Shown piece by piece: positions 8,384-16,664 of a DNA stretch of 64,000 nucleotides. The stretch is from the NCBI GenBank assembly GCA_046351395.1, contig JAXLYP010000017.1, positions 1 to 64,000 on the forward strand. Reading direction: 5' to 3'. A program made the position numbers and the translations under genes. The DNA comes from CAYYKK01 sp046351395 (GTDB lineage: Bacteria; Myxococcota_A; Polyangia; Polyangiales; Polyangiaceae). The number at the start of each line of letters is the position of its first letter. Position 1 is the stretch's first letter. The notes beneath the pieces are model-generated. The model made no database searches. It saw only the letters and a program-made list of their open reading frames with translations, and had not been told where the DNA came from.

Positions 8384-10561
8384 CTACCCGCGCCGCCGCC
8401 TGCGCCGCGCAAGCGCCGCGCCGAGGAGGAGCGCAGAGACGCCGAGGACCTTGCCGCCATCCCCGTCGTGGACGTCGATGCGGCAGCTGCAGCCGCCACC
8501 CTCTGCCCCCGCGCCGCTGCCGGCGACGGGTTGGCAGGTCGCGCTGCACACGCCCTTGCCGTTGTCCGCGCCGAGGTCACAGACCTCGGTGGGCGCGTCG
8601 ACGACCCCGTTGCCGCACGTCTCGTTGGAGGTGCAGGTCGCGTTGCAACCGTCTCCGCTCGTCTTGTTGCCGTCGTCGCAGGTCTCACCCGGGTCGACCA
8701 CGCCATCGCCGCACGTCGGAAGCGCGCAATCCGCGGAGCAGCCGTCGCCGTCCGTGGTGTTGCCGTCGTCGCACGCCTCGCCGTTCTTCACGTCGACGTA
8801 GCCGTTGCCGCAGGTCTCGTTGGAGAAACAGTCGCTGCTGCACCCGTCGCCGGAGACGTTGTTCCCATCGTCGCAGGTCTCCGCGCCTTCGACCTCGCCG
8901 TTGCCGCAGAACTCGACCTTGCAGGTCGCGCTGCATCCGTCGCCGCCGGCGGTGTTGCCATCGTCGCACGTCTCGCCCTCCTTCACGTCGATGACGCCGT
9001 TGCCGCACGTCTCGTCCGAGGCACAGAGCGCGCTGCATCCGTCGCCGTCGACCTTGTTGGCGTCGTCGCACGCCTCGCCCGCGTCGACGTGGCCGTCGCC
9101 GCACGTCGGGAGCGAGCAGTCGTTGTGGCAGTCGTCATTGTCGACCATGTTCCCGTCGTCGCAGCCTTCGCCGACCGCCACGTCGACGACGTGGTTGCCG
9201 CACGCCTCGTCGGACTTGCAGTCGGACGAACAGCCGTCCCCGCTGATCGTGTTGCCGTCGTCGCACGCTTCGCCGAGGTCGACGGTGCCGTTGCCGCAGT
9301 ACTCGATCTTGCAAGTCGGCGAGCAGCCGTCCCCTGGGAACGTGGCGCCGTCGTCGCACTGCTCGCCCGCCTCGCTGTCGACGACGTCGTTTCCGCACGT
9401 CTCGTCCGACTTGCAGTCGCTCGAGCACCCGTCGCCGCTCGTCGTATTGCCGTCGTCACACACCTCGCCCGGCCGAAGCAGCCCATCGCCGCAGAGCTCG
9501 ACGTGACACGACGCCGAGCAGCCGTCGCCGCTCGTCGTGTTGCCGTCGTCGCACTGCTCGCCGACCGGACCGTCGACGATGCTGTTGCCGCAACCCTCCG
9601 TGGACGTGCACGTCGCGTTGCAGCCGTCGGCGCTCACGTTGTTGCCGTCGTCGCACGCCTCGCCTTTGGCGACGTCGACGATCCCGTTCCCGCAGATCTC
9701 GAGGGACTTGCAGTCGCTCGAGCAGCCGTCGCCGCTCGTATTGTTGCCGTCCTCGCACGCCTCGAGGCCCTCCTTCACCCCGTCGCCGCACAGCTCGCGG
9801 TGGCAGAAGCGATCACAGCCGTCGCCGTTCGTCGAGTTGCCGTCGTCGCACTGCTCGCCCGCGTCGAGGATCCCGTCGTGATTGCAGAACCCCCAGACCC
9901 AGGTGTCCGCCATGGTCGTGATCCCGCCGACGTCATACTGTTGCCCCGCGAAGACGTCGTCGTTGCCGTAGGCCGCCATCGCGATCGGCACACCGAGCGT
10001 GTCGAGGCCGATGAACGAGTCGTCGTTGCTCGGCGTCCATCGGAGCTGCCCGATGAGCCCGCCGGAGCTGTTCCAGACGGTGAGGTATTGCGTGCCGTTG
10101 AACCCTGCGGTCAGGCCGACCTGCGTGACCGGAACCGAGAACGTCGCGACGAAGCCGAGGCTCCCGAACGATCCTGACGCTTCACCGCCGTTCGGGACCG
10201 GCAAGGGAAAGTAGACACTCGGGCCTGGTTGGTAGGTCGGCAAAAAGGCGCTGCCCGTGTTGGTCACGCCCGCGAGGATCGACGACAGTGCTCCCGAGCG
10301 CCACGTGAGGCCCCGGCCCGAATAGATCCCGGCGGGCACGAAGCCCGACGAGGCTTCGTTGAAGCGGCCGACTCCGATCCGCGCGACCTGCCGGCCGTCG
10401 GGTATGGCGATGACGGCTCCCTGGACGGTCACGTTTCCCGCGTGAGCAACGCCCGGCGCCGTGAGCGCGAGCATTCCGAGAAGTGGTGCGATGGTACTGG
10501 CGACGTTCGGGGCACGCAGGCCCCAGCGGCCACGAGCGAGTGCGGGCAATGACTGCTTCAA
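8384..10561 (-). CDS. MYXO-CTERM surface protein with DUF4215-type cysteine-rich repeats
   Basis: This 725-residue exported protein starts at TTG 10561, chosen because GGAGG lies seven bases upstream and the start gives a good signal peptide ending in VAHA. Residues 42-225 form an unrecognised beta-rich domain. Residues 226 to about 675 hold 13 repeats of about 35 residues with the core GExCDDGNxxxGDGC, plus a degenerate last one; this is the DUF4215/Myxococcus cysteine-rich repeat. The C-terminus (GGCSCRIDV, hydrophobic helix, then ARRRRRRG) is a MYXO-CTERM tripartite signal, which in this family is processed by a myxosortase for cell-surface anchoring. It is probably a disulphide-rich surface rod; adhesion or motility roles are inference. 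Confidence 0.9.
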   Translation of the reverse strand: MKQSLPALARGRWGLRAPNVASTIAPLLGMLALTAPGVAHAGNVTVQGAVIAIPDGRQVARIGVGRFNEASSGFVPAGIYSGRGLTWRSGALSSILAGVTNTGSAFLPTYQPGPSVYFPLPVPNGGEASGSFGSLGFVATFSVPVTQVGLTAGFNGTQYLTVWNSSGGLIGQLRWTPSNDDSFIGLDTLGVPIAMAAYGNDDVFAGQQYDVGGITTMADTWVWGFCNHDGILDAGEQCDDGNSTNGDGCDRFCHRELCGDGVKEGLEACEDGNNTSGDGCSSDCKSLEICGNGIVDVAKGEACDDGNNVSADGCNATCTSTEGCGNSIVDGPVGEQCDDGNTTSGDGCSASCHVELCGDGLLRPGEVCDDGNTTSGDGCSSDCKSDETCGNDVVDSEAGEQCDDGATFPGDGCSPTCKIEYCGNGTVDLGEACDDGNTISGDGCSSDCKSDEACGNHVVDVAVGEGCDDGNMVDNDDCHNDCSLPTCGDGHVDAGEACDDANKVDGDGCSALCASDETCGNGVIDVKEGETCDDGNTAGGDGCSATCKVEFCGNGEVEGAETCDDGNNVSGDGCSSDCFSNETCGNGYVDVKNGEACDDGNTTDGDGCSADCALPTCGDGVVDPGETCDDGNKTSGDGCNATCTSNETCGNGVVDAPTEVCDLGADNGKGVCSATCQPVAGSGAGAEGGGCSCRIDVHDGDGGKVLGVSALLLGAALARRRRRRG
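8535..9886 (-). repeat. Coding tandem array of about 100-bp cysteine-rich units
   Basis: This span of the MYXO-CTERM gene repeats words such as GTTGCCGTCGTCGCA (plus strand) every 90-110 bases, matching the protein repeats. Units are divergent except in the CDDGN codons, so this is an old protein repeat rather than a recent DNA amplification. Confidence 0.8.
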
Positions 10562-10568
10562 GAAGACA

Positions 10569-10573
10569 CCTCC
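10569..10573 (-). promoter_or_regulatory. Strong Shine-Dalgarno that fixes a TTG start
   Basis: GGAGG on the minus strand lies seven bases before TTG 10561. An upstream in-frame start at 10657 would put 32 non-signal-like residues ahead of the signal peptide, so this site decides the start. Confidence 0.75.
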
Positions 10574-10741
10574 ATGAGCCAGGATCGCCGAGAGCCGCGG
10601 GTCGCCGCAATCGTCGGGTGGCGCGCGCCGATGTTGAAATGCCCATAGGGAACACATCGGCGTCGGTCGCGCGCGATGGCACGGAGCGGCGCGGACCCTC
10701 CGTGGTGTCGACGAGTCTCCGAACTTTGGCGCGCGCGAGGC

Positions 10742-11725
10742 TCAGCGGGCGGCGAGCGAATAATAGTAGATGACCGCCGGATCCCGGTCGTCGCGGTACG
10801 CGCCATGGCCCTCGGGATCCATCAGCGCCGCGGCCGAGAGCGCGATTCGATGAGCGAGCGAGGCGCGGCAACCGACTGTCGGTCGCGCGAGCAGCATTGG
10901 GCGCGTGGCGCTCCAACCCTCGAGCGCGCGGAGCGCTGCGGGCGCGAGGCCCTCGATCACGTGGCCCCACACGAGCCTTCGGTTCGCGGCGTCGTACGCG
11001 CAGACAATGTCGGCCGGCACGCGGCGACGCTCGGCCCCCGAGACATCGAAGAAGACCAATGACCGCTCCTCGGGGTCGTAGTTGAAGCCGCCTCCGTCCT
11101 CGTAGCCGACGTACGCGTCGACCTCCCGCTGTCGGCGCTCGACCTCGGGCTCCGCGTCGCGCAGCATCGCGATGAACGGCTCGGTGAGCAAGCAGTGACG
11201 CGCGACGTCGGGGGCGACCCGTTCGACGTGGAGGGGCGAGGCACTCGGGGCTGCACCGTGCACCTCCAGGACCAGCCCGTCGCCGTCTCGGCGGAGAGTG
11301 AGCGCGCGGCTCGTCCACGGCGTGCCGGCGGCGCTGGTCAACGCCGCGATCTCGTCCGCGATCTCGGCGGCGTCGACCGCGGCGCCCGTTGGGTCGCCGA
11401 GGTTGGGCTTCGGCAGCGCTGGGCGGTGCGCGACGGCGCCGACGCGTTGGAGCGCGTGGTGACCGTCGGCGGCGCGATCGAAGACGACGTCGAGCATGTC
11501 CCAAGGGTGTGGCGCGAGGACCGCCAGAGCGTCGTGGAGCGCGAGCGCGAGCGCCGAGAATCCCATGTCGACGCCGAGCGTACGCGGGCGTCGTCGGCGT
11601 GTCGCGGCCGAGCTCGGTTCGTCGGCGACGAGCCCGGTCGATACGCTACCTTCCGCGACGATCGCGCGCTTTGCCCCGTGCTCTTCGGGGGTCGGACGAT
11701 CGGTCAAAGGCGGAGGAACGAACAC
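10742..11725 (-). CDS. Conserved hypothetical cytoplasmic protein
   Basis: This 327-residue protein has no signal peptide or membrane segment and I do not recognise the family. The GTG start at 11725 has GAAGG five bases upstream; an internal ATG at 11566 (MGFSALALAL) is an alternative. The C-terminal half has a readable, well-folded pattern (VDAYVGYEDGGGFNYDPEERSLVFFDVSG) and the frame shows the expected GC-rich third positions. It is divergent from the RCC1-tailed kinase gene with only 26 bases between the two starts, so the promoters must overlap or lie inside the opposite gene. Confidence 0.65.
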   Translation of the reverse strand: MFVPPPLTDRPTPEEHGAKRAIVAEGSVSTGLVADEPSSAATRRRRPRTLGVDMGFSALALALHDALAVLAPHPWDMLDVVFDRAADGHHALQRVGAVAHRPALPKPNLGDPTGAAVDAAEIADEIAALTSAAGTPWTSRALTLRRDGDGLVLEVHGAAPSASPLHVERVAPDVARHCLLTEPFIAMLRDAEPEVERRQREVDAYVGYEDGGGFNYDPEERSLVFFDVSGAERRRVPADIVCAYDAANRRLVWGHVIEGLAPAALRALEGWSATRPMLLARPTVGCRASLAHRIALSAAALMDPEGHGAYRDDRDPAVIYYYSLAAR

Positions 11726-11751
11726 CGTATCCTTCGCGAACCATCGAATTC

Positions 11752-14112
11752 ATGGCCCACCCGCCCGACGCTCCGACCCCGCCCGAGCCACCTCATCCGT
11801 GGATCGGTCGAACCCTCCGCGACAAGTGGCGGATCGATGGCTTGCTCGGCAAAGGTGGAATGGCGACCGTCTTCTCCGCCACCCATCGGAACGGGATGCG
11901 CGGCGCCATCAAGGTGCTCAACGCTTCGACCGGCGAGTCCGCGGACGCGCGCGCGCGCTTCATCCGCGAGGGGCGCGCGGCGAATCGGATCGATCACCCG
12001 GGTGTGGTGAAGATCCTCGACGACGACGTGACGGAGGACGGGCTCACCTTCCTCGTGCTCGAGATGCTCGAGGGCGAGACCTGGAAGGATCGCTGGCGCG
12101 CCCATGATAGGCGCCTGCCCGTGCGCGAGACGATCGAGATCGCGACCGAGGTGCTCGACGTCCTCGCGGCGGCGCACCGCGCGGGGGTCATCCATCGCGA
12201 CGTGAAGCCGGACAACGTGTTCCTGTGCAAGGGGACCGGCGACCTCCGCGGACCGGTGAAGCTCCTCGACTTCGGGATCGCGCGCCTGCGCGAGGTCGCG
12301 GGGGAGGCGACGGCGGACGGCGCGACGCTCGGCACGCCCGCGTTCATGTCGCCGGAGCAGGCGCTCGCGCACACGGAGCAGATCGATCACCGCAGCGACC
12401 TCTACGCCGTCGGCGCGACGCTCTGGACGCTCCTCAGCGGGCGTCTGGTGCACCCCGCGGCGACGGCGCCCGCGCTGCTCATCGCAGCAGCGACGACGCC
12501 CGCGGCACCGTTCTCGAGCGTGATGCCGGACGCCCCAGCCGACCTCGCGGGCGTGATCGACCGCGCGCTCGCGTTCGACAAGGAGGCGCGGTGGGCGGAC
12601 GCGGACGCGATGCGGGAGGCGCTGCGGCGCACGCTCGACGCGCCGGCGGTCGCGACCCTCCGCGCGGGCGTCGCGAGGTTCGAGGATCTGTCCGCGCCGA
12701 CGGAGCGGTCGGGGGCCGCCGTCGCGAAGACGATCAAGCTCGACGCCTCACCCCTTCAGGCGACCGACTTCGGCGCCCAAAAGACGCTCGCGCAAGCGAC
12801 GGCCGCTGCGCCCACGCCGAGGCGGTCGTCGGCGCGCGCCCTGATCGGCGCTGGCGCGGTGATCGCGGTCGGCGCGGGGGTCGCGGTGCTCGTCTCGACG
12901 ATCGGGGGCGCCTCGACGTCGACCGCGCGGCCGAGCGCCTCGAGCGCGCCCACCCCGTCGAGCGCCCCTCCTCCTTCCACGCCCGAGCCGGTCGCCTCTG
13001 CGGCGCCGCCGGGCGCACACCAGGCGAAGAACCTCTTCGCGGGGCTCTACAGCACGTGCGCGGTTCGCAAGGACGGGCGTGTCGTCTGTTGGGGCAACGA
13101 TCCCAAGGTCGGTGTGACCAAGTCCGCGCCGGGGCCCGCGCTCGTGAAGCGCCTCGAGGATCCGCGCTCCCTCGCGATCGGGGAGGCGGTGGACCTCGCG
13201 ATCGTGCCCGCGGGCGCCGCCGGCCCGCGGCTGATCGGTTGGGGAAAGAACGTGAGCGAACTGCTCGGGACCAGCGTCCCGGACGGCGCCGTCGTCGACG
13301 TCGAGCACGCGGTCGACCTCGAGATCCCGGGGGCGACGGACGTCGCCGTCGGCATGGTCTACGACGAGACGAGCGCGTGCGCCGTCGTCGACGGCAAGAT
13401 CGAGTGTTGGGGGCGCGCCGGGCTCGCCCGGAAGGGGGCGATGAGCGAAGATCGAGCACCCCTCGCGATCCGCCTCGTCGCGGGCCCGTTCGAGCTGCCT
13501 GCGCGCCACGTCGGCCTCGGCGCGAGCGACTTCGCGTGCGCGCTCGGCCAGAACGACGACTTCGTGTCCTTCGGGTGTTGGGGGACGGACCACCCGGAGC
13601 TCACACGTCAACGGGATCCGAAGTCGCGCTCCACCGATCAGTTCTGGGGCGCGTCGCCCTTGGACGCCTGGGCGGTGGGGCCGAGCGGCGCGTGCTTCAC
13701 GAGCGGGCGATCCGTGACCTGTTGGGGAGGTGTCGCGCGGTGCGACGAGTCCGCCGAAGCGCCGCCCATGTTCGTCGAGGAACCGTCGAGTTCCATCGCC
13801 GTCGCGGGAGACCACCAATGCCTCGTCAGCGCGTCCGGGAAGCTCGCGTGCTGGGGGCGGGCGAGCTCCGCGACCGGCGATCCCAAGGAGAAGCGAGGGA
13901 CCCTCGAGTGCAGCCCCGTCCCCGTGCCGCTCCCGGACAAGGCCACGAAGGTCGTCGTTGGAGGGGCCCACACCTGCGCGCTCACCGCCTCCGGAGACGT
14001 TTATTGTTTCGGTCGCAACGACGCAGGACAGCGCGGCTGCGGCGACGAGATCGAGACCCCCGTGCCGTGCCGTGTATCCCTGGACGTCCACTCGAGCGCA
14101 TCGAGGCCCTGA
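11752..14112 (+). CDS. Membrane Ser/Thr kinase with extracytoplasmic RCC1 propeller
   Basis: This 786-residue protein joins a kinase domain to an RCC1-like domain. Residues 17-290 carry GKGGMATVFSA, HRDVKPDNVF, DFGIAR and GTPAFMSPEQ. A linker and one transmembrane helix (about 362-385, ALIGAGAVIAVGAGVAVLVS) follow, then an Ala/Ser/Pro spacer. From residue 420 to the end, repeats such as STCAVRKDGRVVCWGND, ADFACAL-like and GAHTCALTASGDVYCFGRNDAGQ are RCC1/BLIP-II-type propeller blades with paired cysteines. The fold commonly binds proteins, so this may be a receptor kinase. ATG 11752 lacks a strong Shine-Dalgarno, but the kinase begins normally after it. Confidence 0.9.
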   Translation: MAHPPDAPTPPEPPHPWIGRTLRDKWRIDGLLGKGGMATVFSATHRNGMRGAIKVLNASTGESADARARFIREGRAANRIDHPGVVKILDDDVTEDGLTFLVLEMLEGETWKDRWRAHDRRLPVRETIEIATEVLDVLAAAHRAGVIHRDVKPDNVFLCKGTGDLRGPVKLLDFGIARLREVAGEATADGATLGTPAFMSPEQALAHTEQIDHRSDLYAVGATLWTLLSGRLVHPAATAPALLIAAATTPAAPFSSVMPDAPADLAGVIDRALAFDKEARWADADAMREALRRTLDAPAVATLRAGVARFEDLSAPTERSGAAVAKTIKLDASPLQATDFGAQKTLAQATAAAPTPRRSSARALIGAGAVIAVGAGVAVLVSTIGGASTSTARPSASSAPTPSSAPPPSTPEPVASAAPPGAHQAKNLFAGLYSTCAVRKDGRVVCWGNDPKVGVTKSAPGPALVKRLEDPRSLAIGEAVDLAIVPAGAAGPRLIGWGKNVSELLGTSVPDGAVVDVEHAVDLEIPGATDVAVGMVYDETSACAVVDGKIECWGRAGLARKGAMSEDRAPLAIRLVAGPFELPARHVGLGASDFACALGQNDDFVSFGCWGTDHPELTRQRDPKSRSTDQFWGASPLDAWAVGPSGACFTSGRSVTCWGGVARCDESAEAPPMFVEEPSSSIAVAGDHQCLVSASGKLACWGRASSATGDPKEKRGTLECSPVPVPLPDKATKVVVGGAHTCALTASGDVYCFGRNDAGQRGCGDEIETPVPCRVSLDVHSSASRP

Positions 14113-14315
14113 GCGCCGCACGCCGCGGAGGCTCGACTCGGGGTACACGGGGCGCGCACTCGGTGCTCAACCTCCCCGGCGCACCGTGACACAATCCGGA
14201 AGCGCGTGTCCTGGAGGCGGGGCTCGGGGCGATGCTCCGCAGCAGGAGGCGCGCCGTCGTCAGCGCGAACGAGTCGATCGCGCGGTCAGGTATGACGGTT
14301 GCTCTCGGGGGCTTT

Positions 14316-14858
14316 ATGAGAAGCTCGCTTGGGTCGTCGATTTGTACGCTCGTGATCGCTCTGTCCGCCAACGCTTGTGGTTCGACCGTCAGCCTGGAGA
14401 GCAAAGACGGGAAGGAGCAAAGCGAAGGCTCCACCTCGACGTCGAGCGGAGCGCCCGCAGCGTGCGCGGAGTTCGGGGATTGTCCGAGCGACGTCTCCAA
14501 TGACCCCGAAGTGCCGCAGGCGGAGGCGCAGAATGAGCTCGTCGGCGAGTGGGTCGTCTGCGACAGTTCCAGCAGCCTCATTGGCGAGTTCGGGGGGAGC
14601 GGGATCTCCTTCTCCGCCGACGGATCATTCCGCCTGCTCGCCCCGACGGACAACGGCTGTGTGAGCGGGTTCTCCGACCCGGGGACGTGGAGCCTCGAGG
14701 ATCACTCGGGCATTGGACTTCCCGACGAGTACCAGCTGAGCCTCTTCTGGGCCGACGACAGCGTGTCCCCGGTCTTCATCGTGTTCGCGAACGGCCGGAG
14801 CTTCATCCGCCTCGAAAACGGTGGCGGTGGGTGGGACGACCTGGTGCGAATCGATTGA
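14316..14858 (+). CDS. Lipoprotein of unknown function
   Basis: This 180-residue protein starts at ATG 14316, preceded by a GGGGG run, and has a lipoprotein signal peptide ending in SANAC followed by Gly. A Ser/Thr-rich linker leads to a folded domain with the pattern VGEWVVCDSSSSLIGEFGGSGISFSADGSFRLL, which reads like the lipocalin-like or META-type beta-barrels that measure deviation from a baseline; that is only a resemblance. Three cysteines lie in the mature part. It converges with the following minus-strand lipoprotein gene. Confidence 0.65.
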   Translation: MRSSLGSSICTLVIALSANACGSTVSLESKDGKEQSEGSTSTSSGAPAACAEFGDCPSDVSNDPEVPQAEAQNELVGEWVVCDSSSSLIGEFGGSGISFSADGSFRLLAPTDNGCVSGFSDPGTWSLEDHSGIGLPDEYQLSLFWADDSVSPVFIVFANGRSFIRLENGGGGWDDLVRID

Positions 14859-14876
14859 AGGCGGGGCTTGGGTTGC

Positions 14877-15416
14877 TCAGCGCACGACGCATCGCCTCGA
14901 GGCGTCGCACGTGGCGCCTGCGTTCTTGCATGGATTGACGGCGCACTCCTGGCTCGCGAGCTCACGGGTGATGGGCGTACCGCTCACGCACGGACCGCAA
15001 GGCAGCGTTGGACAGTCCGCGTCCGACTTGCAGGCGATCGCGCCCGGCGCGGGGGCGGCGGGGCGAGCGACGCACGTCCCGGCCTCGCACGCGGCGACCA
15101 CCCGATCGCATGGGGATCGCTCACAGACAGTGGGGCAGGGGTCGACGTGCATCGCGATGGACGCGACGCACCGCTGACAGTCGCACGAGCTCACCACCTG
15201 ACAGTCGGCGTCGACCTTGCACGAACCCTCACGACCCTGGGAGGATTGGACGCTGGTCGGGATGGAAGACGTCGAGGGCGTGGTCTCCGGCCGCTTTGGC
15301 GTCGCCGACGAACCCTGCGGCGCGTCCGTCGTCCCCGAACCGCGCGGCTCGGGGGGCGGAGAGCACGCCGCGAGGGAGACGGCGACCAGACCGACGAGCG
15401 CTGAGCGGTGAGCCAT
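14877..15416 (-). CDS. Small cysteine-rich lipoprotein
   Basis: This 179-residue lipoprotein starts at ATG 15416 with signal MAHRSALVGLVAVSLAAC (lipobox LAAC). After a Ser/Thr/Pro linker come two related modules, CKVDADCQVVSSCDC and CKSDADCPTLPCGPC, each with evenly spaced cysteines. This is a common pattern in myxobacterial secreted proteins and implies two disulphide-bonded knots. The function is unknown. Its upstream neighbour on the same strand is another lipoprotein, and the gap between them holds a partial copy of the intercistronic repeat. Confidence 0.7.
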   Translation of the reverse strand: MAHRSALVGLVAVSLAACSPPPEPRGSGTTDAPQGSSATPKRPETTPSTSSIPTSVQSSQGREGSCKVDADCQVVSSCDCQRCVASIAMHVDPCPTVCERSPCDRVVAACEAGTCVARPAAPAPGAIACKSDADCPTLPCGPCVSGTPITRELASQECAVNPCKNAGATCDASRRCVVR

Positions 15417-15455
15417 GCGAAGCTCGTATCGCCTTTCGGCCCTCGCTCCAAGCGC

Positions 15456-15511
15456 ATGGATCTCTCCGAAAGAGGGGATGAGCACCGCGTTTCAACGGGA
15501 TGGGGCGCTAC
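15456..15511 (-). repeat. Partial copy of the CTAG-ended intercistronic element
   Basis: This 55-base stretch matches one end of the elements at 23856-24036 and 29592-29773. On the plus strand TGGATCTCTCCGAAA is identical over 15 bases, then GCGTTTCA recurs at the right spacing, and the end (GGCGCTAC) aligns with the element terminus. The other two thirds are absent. As in the full copies it lies between co-directional genes, and the terminal CTA is the TAG stop codon of the upstream gene (15508-15510). Confidence 0.6.
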
Positions 15512-16593
15512 AACGGCGGTTGGGGCGAGCGGGCCCGCAGCGTGAACCAATGCTCTTCTGCCGCGTAGGTAGGCCCGTCATACGAGCCGCGCACGCTCCG
15601 CGAAAGGACGAGCGCGTCCCCCGTGGTCGCGAACGCGAGGGCCGTGTCGTTCGTCGTGCGGTCATACCCCTTGTACGGGGGCCGCAGATACCGCGCGATC
15701 ATCACGTCGTCCGATGCGCGGTAGACCGCGAGCTCGCGCGCCGTGGAGATGGCGTAGCGCGCGCTGTCTTCCGAGATCGCGACGGAGGGACGGTCGCTCG
15801 GCGGCGTCGCGGACGCCTTGGGCTCGTCCGCCTCGTTGCAGGTCCACGCGGCGGGGACGGGGGGCGTCGCGAGCGCGTACGGGCGCGACGAACCGTCCGT
15901 GGGGATGCGGAACGTGCGGGACCACGAATAGCAGTCGCCTCCAAACCAGAACGCGGGGGGCGCGAGCGCGTACGACAGATCGGGCGCGTATGCTGCGACG
16001 CCCCCCGGGCCGAGCTTCTTGCCCGAGAACAGATCGAAGACGTCCTCCCCGTGTCTGTAGTGGCCCGCGATGACGACGCCCCAGCCATTGCTCGAGCACG
16101 CCGTGGAGGCCATCGCCCCACCCGCGGAGCCCACGTGCCTCCTCCAGAGGAGTCGGGATCCTTCGCGCACCGCCAGGTTGCCGACGCCGTCGAGCGCGAG
16201 GTCGAGCGTTCGACCGCGCGACTCGATGGTCATCGACGCGTGCGCGCTCTCCTCCTCGCCGATACAGGTCGGTCCCGCCGCGCGCTTCGCGCGTCGCGCG
16301 TCGCGCGGCCGTCGCGGCTCGGCGACGAGCCGGAGGGGCAGGGTCTCGTCCGTCTCTCCGGCGCGCAACGCGGGGACCTCGGGTTCAGGTGGAGTCGCAG
16401 GCTCGGACGACTCCGCACCGCTCGGCTGCGGAGCCCGCCTCTGTTCGAGAGCGCCGCTCGACGTGGGCGCCGCCGGCCCCTCGATGGTCGCCGCTGCCGA
16501 GGGCGGCGAAGAGATCGTCCGGCGATCATCGCGGTCCCCGCACGACGACAGACAGACAGTCAACACCAGGACCGGGCCCTCGGTCACCCTCAC
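15508..16593 (-). CDS. Lipoprotein of unknown function, possibly propeller-like
   Basis: This lipoprotein of about 361 residues has a signal VRVTEGPVLVLTVCLSSC, read from GTG 16593; a second GTG two codons later is an alternative. A Ser/Pro/Glu-rich linker covers residues 20-110. The folded part contains recurrent beta-strand/turn patterns (LDLALDGVGNLAVREGSRLLW, VAISEDSARYAISTARELAVYRASDD), suggesting a small beta-propeller of WD40 or quinoprotein style, without clear family motifs. Its TAG stop lies in the end of the partial repeat element. Confidence 0.6.
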   Translation of the reverse strand: MRVTEGPVLVLTVCLSSCGDRDDRRTISSPPSAAATIEGPAAPTSSGALEQRRAPQPSGAESSEPATPPEPEVPALRAGETDETLPLRLVAEPRRPRDARRAKRAAGPTCIGEEESAHASMTIESRGRTLDLALDGVGNLAVREGSRLLWRRHVGSAGGAMASTACSSNGWGVVIAGHYRHGEDVFDLFSGKKLGPGGVAAYAPDLSYALAPPAFWFGGDCYSWSRTFRIPTDGSSRPYALATPPVPAAWTCNEADEPKASATPPSDRPSVAISEDSARYAISTARELAVYRASDDVMIARYLRPPYKGYDRTTNDTALAFATTGDALVLSRSVRGSYDGPTYAAEEHWFTLRARSPQPPL

Positions 16594-16664
16594 GCGGCCC
16601 GTACGCCCCGCGCTCCTCGCCGATTCCCGCGAGTCGCCCCCCTCGAGGGCGATGCGGGACGGGC

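Noticed and set aside
5425..8706. Long open frame (more than 1000 codons) antisense or offset to the histidine kinase
   Set aside because: The protein is arginine/glycine-rich with no domain and mirrors the GC-rich third-position bias of the real histidine kinase frame; it is a shadow frame.
8535..9886. Possible CRISPR-like array in the repeated DNA
   Set aside because: The repeated words are codons of cysteine-rich protein repeats in one long frame; spacing varies and no cas genes are present.
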